The notes beneath the pieces were generated by a model. That model was not told the DNA's origin. It did no database searches and saw only the letters and a program-made list of their open reading frames with translations. 64,000 nt of DNA. Source: Verticillium longisporum (lineage: Eukaryota; Ascomycota; Sordariomycetes; Glomerellales; Plectosphaerellaceae). The stretch is from positions 5,084,001 through 5,148,000 of the forward strand of contig JAETXT010000004.1 of assembly GCA_019188255.1 (NCBI GenBank). Reading direction: 5' to 3'. The first letter of the stretch is position 1. Each line of letters starts with the position of its first letter. The translations under genes were made by a program, and so were the position numbers. Shown in pieces: positions 57,940 through 64,000 of the stretch.

Positions 57940-57960
57940 CTGATTCAGCATCTGAATCAG
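57940..57960. repeat. Perfect 9-bp inverted repeat with 3-nt spacer
   Basis: CTGATTCAG, then CAT, then CTGAATCAG: a perfect dyad of 21 bases in otherwise featureless sequence. It could be a dimeric-regulator site or a chance palindrome. Confidence 0.6.
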
Positions 57961-60900
57961 CAAGCTTTCACCTGCCGTGGGACTTGACTGGTGAGGGCTC
58001 AAACCTTAGGGCGACAAGGCGCTCCCACCGTCGCGCATAGGGTGTGCTGCGCCACGCTCGGTTGATGATCTGGATACCCTGCCAAGGGACTTGGGGGTTT
58101 TCTATCCGCCAGCCTTCTCGGACGAGCCAGAGAGCCCGACAGCCGCTGAGCCATTCGTCATGATCAACTGCTCTCGCAATGCACTGTTCGCCGAAACCGA
58201 GGGAGCAGCACATTTGCGTACGTCGTCAGAACCAAGATATGCCGACGCTCGATTAGTGGCCGAACGACAAAACCAATCCATGTGAACAGGACATGGAAAC
58301 AAGATTATGCTCCAAGTCTTAGCGACTTGTTGGCAGCTGTGGTATTCTCCTTACGCCATGGCGACCCAGGCAGTGCCTCATGCTTAGGTCTCTGAGTTCT
58401 TCCTGACCTCCTTCAACGAGTAAGAGGTACCATTATTCAATGAGGCGGCCACATTCCTATCGCCCCGAAAAAGGAACGAAGACCGAAATGTTTACCCGGG
58501 TGGATCGCCTTCCGAATTCGATTACACTCCGAGAGTCCTGTCCAATAAGACATCGGACAACGACCTGAAACCTGAGATCGACTCTCGCCTGAGCTTTGAT
58601 GCCTACTGATTACCTGGAGACGTAGTGGGGGTTGGGTCCTGAATGAACTGCACTGCCATGCGGCGATCGTATCAACTGGCTGACTGGCCGCCAACTTTCT
58701 CGAGCATCATGCAAGTGCCTTTCAATGTGTTGTAGCATTTCTCTTGGCGCAACTCAAATAGAATGCTGCGCTCGCCACTCTCAACAACCAAGCCCGCCGG
58801 GCCAATTCCTCTAGGCACCACTTGAAATCGACGGATCAAAGCAGCACCGTCACACAGTTTAGTGGCTTTGCAGCGCAGGAGGTTACATGAGCAGAGTATT
58901 ACTATTCAGGCTGAATCGGAGCACTTTGTCGATCTTCGTAGCAGGTCATAGTGGGTAGTGGGCGGTTCAGTTTCCGCCCTTGTGAAGCAGTTCGTGCTCA
59001 GATCTTGGACAGGCACACAACAGCGGAATCGGCCTCTTTCATTGAACAGAGACCAGGGGAGAATTGATCGACCTTCGGCACGAGCGGTCCTGCACAACCC
59101 GAAATTCCGCCATCATCTGCCGTCTCCGGCTTCCGGCTTCCGTTGTGGGCCGTACCATTCACATTCGGCCAGTCAGTCGCCTTGTTTCCCGGATAGCGAG
59201 GCGCAGCTCCATGATGCTTGTTGGAAGCCCCCTGCATCGAGACCTGTCAAGTTTTCTGGATGGGGTGATCTGTTGACGTACGTACGTAGGACAATCTGAG
59301 CCATAAGTCAGCAACGCTTTCAGAACCGCGAGTCATTCTAGTGCTCAGACATGTCGCCTTGCTTGGGTTCAACCCCGGTTTCCATGCACCAAGGCGACAT
59401 TCGCCGTGGCATTCGTCAACTGCCGGACAACAAACTGCTTATTAGGTACCTCTCTGAACGAGGGCGCAAGGTGTCTTCAGCCCCCGCTTGCACGGGGGCC
59501 AAGCCGACAGTACCACTGGCATTCATTTCCTCTTTCAAGATCGATAGGCACGAGCTAGTAGGTCAGGATGTACGCCGCAGGTGAATGAACCAGATTTTCA
59601 GGGTCTCGCAATCTATTGACAAGGGAGGTATCGGATGAAGTCCGATCGTCCCCAGGCTTCATTCAGGGATCGAAGAGTCGACACTGCTCACACACGACCC
59701 ATGAGAATCGGTTTGCAACTATCGGAAGAGGATCATGCTGCATGCGACAGCTTCGCGTCCGTTGCCAAATTATATGTAGGCAAAGACTCAGGCTGTTGAA
59801 TTGCAAGCCATTTCGGTACGATTTAATCGCCCACTGACCATGACCTTGGCAAGACCAATAACATGTTGAAGAAGGCCTTAGACATCAATATCGCCACACA
59901 ACGGAGTCATTAGTGCCTCCGCCCCTGAAGAACCTGACAGACACGAGCGCCAAGCCTTTAGGGATTGTCCAAGGCATGGCCGGTAAAAACAGGAAAGGCA
60001 ATGCTGCCAGGCACCACGACTTGCCTGAGTGATGTTGCATTGCATGATCTTACAATAGACGGCACATGCAGATGGCTCCTGGCTGTGCTAAGAAAGGGGG
60101 AAAGGAACACGAAAATTTAGATGATGCAGCCGCAACAAAAGAGCAGCCGGGCACGCCGCAGGAGCGAAGCGACCGATTGCTTGCCCAGTTATGGGTTGCT
60201 GCATCATAGCTTTTTTGATCTGGTGGTGCGGGGGAAACCCGAGGACTGGTTGGCGGCGTGTCTAGCGGTCCATGTCCTCCTTATTTTGGTCAGGCGCTCA
60301 GCTGGGTCAATCCAGAAATCTTGGCTGTTGATGACTGCCCGGGTTGACTGGCCCAAAGACACCAGGCTGGGCGTCTTGATGCAAGCCATCAAGGCTATCA
60401 TATCAAGGCGGTTGCACTGCAGATCTTGTTAAACGAATCCATCTGATCTCCATGGCCTTTCGGAGACCGCGACACATGCCAGGCATGCCCAGTTGGGGTT
60501 ACACTGCGCATGGCTTTTGACGAGCGTCACTCGACCATCCACTAGCATTACTTTGCAAATGTCTCGGACGGAGGCGCTTGACTGCGGTACGCTCACATTA
60601 TCCACCAAGGAAGCCACGGGCCGCACATACTGGCCTCCGGTCGTTGGCTCGAAGGCCGATGTCGTTGAACAGCCATGTTGGGAAAGCGAATACGCCGAGG
60701 TCGAAACAACCCTACAGGGCTGAGAGCCAACCAAGTCTGTGGATCGCTCTGAACGCCAGCCTCTTTCGAGCCTTCAGCAGCCTTGGTGCAGAGGCTTGAT
60801 CTCCACGACTGTTGCTCTGGGGTGTCGGAGCATGTATAGAGACAATCTTTCACGTCGGGCACAGAGCACATGGCCTTGTCGGCGCCGGCTGGATCGCCAC

Positions 60901-63900
60901 AATGAAATCTCGACTGCCTCGGACTTCTCCGAAGGTTCACGAGAGGTTCAGAACGTCCCCGACAGTCCCAATATCTTTGTATCCAGACTGAAGACTGAAA
61001 GGAACGCGAATCGGGAGCGCGACAGTCATTCATGGCACATGTTTCATTCGACTGCACCGACGAGTCTTGCTTGTCACCATCCACCCATAACTGCCCACTA
61101 TTCGGTCCCCACGCCCGCATAATCCTTGGCCGGGCTTTTCAACCAACATGGACATGTCCTTCCGCTTGGGGTGGTCGTAAACTGTCCAATAGTGCATGCC
61201 CTACACATTTTCATGTGGGTGCTGCGATGCGACACATTGACGAGGGATACACGCCTGGGCGCCCAACATCACGATGCTTCTGGCTGCCTTGCGAGGGCCA
61301 GGGGAAGACAGTGCTCGTGGTACGCCATAAACATCTTCCCTCCGTCAGACATGCTCTATTCCATCGCTTCGACAGGCAGAAAGGCAATATCGATTGGACA
61401 AGTCCTTTCCGCCTCGTTATGCGCTACTATGTAATGATCCGCGGACGTAGGCAACGCTCAACAGAGTAAGAGCAAGTCTTTCACACCACCTTTGCCATAC
61501 ATGTCTTCAGCATGATGCGCGTCGAAACACACAGATGGGCGGGATTCCGGGTGAAGGCTCAGGGCGCTGACAAGCTCTGGCAGTTCCGATAGCGCTCACC
61601 ATCACAGTGAAACAGTTCGCCAATGCTGTTTCATCATTGTCAACCTATAAAGCAACTCACCAAGCCCAGCGCGACGGCTCACACGTGCGATCCGTATCTG
61701 CCGATATTGCGCTATATAGGGGGGGATGGAGCCGGCCGCCAAGAGCGACACGCTTCCTCCCAACACGAGGCGAGCATTTAAGAGGCTTTTCCCCAAGAAG
61801 CTTCTCTTCCGTGGGATCCGAGCGTGCTATGAGCTGGGCTCAAGCTAAATGTGGGGTTACCGGCTATGCGCCCCCGGCTTTTTCTCCCATGACAGACTTG
61901 ACAGGCGGATATGAAAAGGGACGGGTGCATGGGTCTGGTTTCCAGCTCCATCGCACTGGTGCACGAAGTGAACACGACAGGACGTGAAGAGGCCATGATC
62001 GAGGTGATAGTGATACCACCCAATTTGCCAGATCTTGGAGCGGGCTTTTCTGAAGACACACCCTTATTTAGGGTCTCCTTCACGCACTGGCCTTGACTAT
62101 ACGTACCCTGCAAGTCTAGCTTTTCGTCCAAGACGGACATGCTATCCATTTTCGGTTGGGCCATGGAAGCTTTCTAGAACATTTCTGGAACCCGGGCCTC
62201 CCTTCCTCCTCTCCCAGTCCAGCTTTTGGTAAAGTCTCTGGCCTGCTCACCCATCCGCCCTGTGCCTTGGGCCCTTCCCGCCTCTCCCGCGCTGGCATCA
62301 TGTCACGGCAGCCAGCAGGGGTTCGAACTCGCTGATCCACGACAAGGCCAGCAGGGGTTCAGTCCGGCAGGGCCCAGTGCCCAAGGCGAGGCGTCGTGAT
62401 ATGATCAGTGGTGGGTTGGCGCTGACGCTCTGGTGTTGCACTGGCAGCAAATCAAGGCAAAGCAGAGCCGAAATGCTACGATTTGCCCCAAACAAGTTGG
62501 ATCGGCGGTTGCGTAACTTCTTGGTACTCCAGGCTAGCTGGCAGTATTGTTCTGACGTGACAAAAGAGCAGCGACAGACTGAACATCCTGAATCGGCTTG
62601 CTTCATTCAGGTTCTGTCATGCAATCCACGAGTCGCGCGCCACTACATCTGCCAACCTAGTGCGCACGCGACATGAAGTTCTAGCCCTACGGTATGAGAA
62701 GGCGGGCAGAAGGAGGCTCGCTTGTTCGTCGACACCCTCGAAACCAGAGATACATGGGCTTACTTGCTTCTCCTTCGGTGCTTTCGCGGTGCTGGGCAGA
62801 ATCGCCTCCACACAGCCCTCGCGATCGCCTGTCAATCGGTGCCATCTGAGTAACACCACAGCATGAAGGAAAAGTGGCCTCTGGAACTTGCCGTCCGGGG
62901 TTCGCTCCGCTTTGCAGCTTGTCACATAAGTCGGTAAGCGTTTTTTTTCCTTATACCACGCCCCGTTGTCTGCCAGGGCAACAACAGATGGAACATTGCC
63001 ACTTGAGTTTTCCGGTTGTCCGCCGCCGCAGGACAGGTGAGAGATCCGTGCTCGACCCCTCCACCCCGGAGCAGCATGCGTTGTTGGCAACATGGCCGGC
63101 GCCGTCCCCAACGCCGGGGCGTGCGGGCTGTGCGGTTTGATGAGCTTGAATGAAGCTCCAGCTTTCCAAACACCGCCCTTCCCTTCGAAACAAAGACCAG
63201 AAGGACGGGACCCAACGACGGCGCTAGCCGCGTCCGTGGTCACCCGGGTCCCGCCATCGCCTCGAGATTGAGCACGGGTCTTGGCAATGGTCCCCGTCGG
63301 TGGGTGGAGTGAGACACAAAGGGAGGCTGAGCATGAGTGGTTTTACTCGTAGCCATGTCAGTGAACGGTCTCGACCAGAAGCTTGTTCTTGCTAGCTCAG
63401 CCCAGCGCATCGCAAGCTGGCAGTGGCACGAGGGTGCTTGTCGTCACGACTCGAGCCTGTGCGCCGGAAGTCGGAGGAGAAGGGCAGTCTAAGGAAATGA
63501 CGTTCATTTGTTTCGAAGCATGATGGCCTCTCGCTTGCCCGTTCGGGCATCAACCAGTGGAAATATCGAATCGGAATGGGAGGGGAGGGGGGGCGTGTAG
63601 CCACGAGAGGGATCTCGCACCAACAAGCCCTTTTGCTTTGAGATCCCCTTGCCCTACTGTCGGTGGGTAGCTCACCAGGGCGAACTATCGCCTTCAGCCC
63701 CGGACGATTCTCTTCATCGGCACTTGCGCATGCCACTTCCCTTCCCCCGTTTGACCTGGGAACCCCAGCCTTCATCTCCCATGCTTCGCAACGATCGTGG
63801 AGCCAATCTATCTTGCTGCCATGTGCAACTAGCGCAGCCGCGAGCAAACAGGCAGCACTACGGCAATTGAGGACCGACAGACAGCTGAAGATACCCATCT

Positions 63901-64000
63901 TGTATCACAAGTTCGTATCGAGACAAGCGGCAGATCTGACGTTGCTTGCGTATATATGTGCAGCTGTGGTATGGCGCATGACGATGACGAAAATTTAGAC

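Larger units (their letters stand above)
52820..63999. other. Gene-poor terminal region, 11 kb
   Basis: I found no exon chain, domain, tRNA or rRNA that I can support. The proximal part (52.8-54.5 kb) is the promoter/5' leader of the C2H2 gene, with an A19 run (53115-53133) and clustered G runs. From 54.5 kb on, open frames up to 211 codons overlap on both strands without coding-type codon bias or splice-consistent extension. A 163-codon minus-strand frame (55220-55711) is the least implausible, but it has no motif. Short lineage-specific or noncoding genes cannot be excluded. Confidence 0.5.

Noticed and set aside
62318..62345. GGGTTCGAACTC, resembling a tRNA T-loop
   Set aside because: Flanking bases cannot form a five-pair T stem and there is no matching A-box.

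Overview
This is a eukaryotic, filamentous-ascomycete nuclear sequence, most likely a Sordariomycete and possibly Hypocreales. The coding sequence is GC-rich. Introns are short (48-114 nt) with GTRNGT-type donors and CTAAC/CTGAC branch sites. The repertoire is typical of such fungi: Dal5-type and sugar MFS carriers, a Zn2Cys6 regulator, GPI-anchored and secreted proteins, RTT106, YVH1 and VFA1. Nineteen gene-like loci were modelled by reading the frames and joining exons at splice sites. Assignment to an order is inference.

Layout. 1-8.7 kb: 3' end of an unrecognised gene, mitochondrial-type cysteine synthase (-), a secreted Cys-containing protein (+), and a RING/Cys-rich/SH3 protein (-). 9.5-10.5 kb: mitochondrial enoyl-CoA hydratase (-) with a 1-nt break. 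13.8-15.6 kb: a cell-surface protein with a choice-of-anchor-L-like domain, a Ser/Pro repeat stalk and a GPI-type tail. 19.4-21.2 kb: sugar/alpha-glucoside-type MFS carrier. 25.3-28.7 kb: damaged Zn2Cys6 regulator followed by a secreted GDSL esterase. 30.5-35.9 kb: Dal5-type carrier, small single-span membrane protein, and a large secreted alpha/beta-hydrolase-like protein with a PKD-like tail. 36.9-40.3 kb: the histone chaperone RTT106, an orphan coding fragment, and VFA1 (4 exons, one GC-AG intron). 43.4-49.3 kb: YVH1, a two-module ABM-like protein, and a LtrA-like membrane protein with two frame breaks. 50.7-52.8 kb: C2H2 zinc-finger protein. From 52.8 kb to the end (11 kb) no gene could be supported.

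The neighbours do not form an obvious pathway or a biosynthetic cluster. Housekeeping genes (RTT106, VFA1, YVH1, cysteine synthase, enoyl-CoA hydratase) are interspersed with accessory secreted or transport genes and long gene-poor stretches. The most striking features are: (i) recurrent 1-nt frame breaks in otherwise well-conserved genes, most of them in short G or C runs, which looks more like sequencing error than decay; (ii) a fungal surface protein carrying what looks like a bacterial-style anchor-L domain; (iii) a zinc-cluster regulator whose first metal-binding half is destroyed; (iv) diverged direct repeats around VFA1. I found no convincing new multi-gene system.
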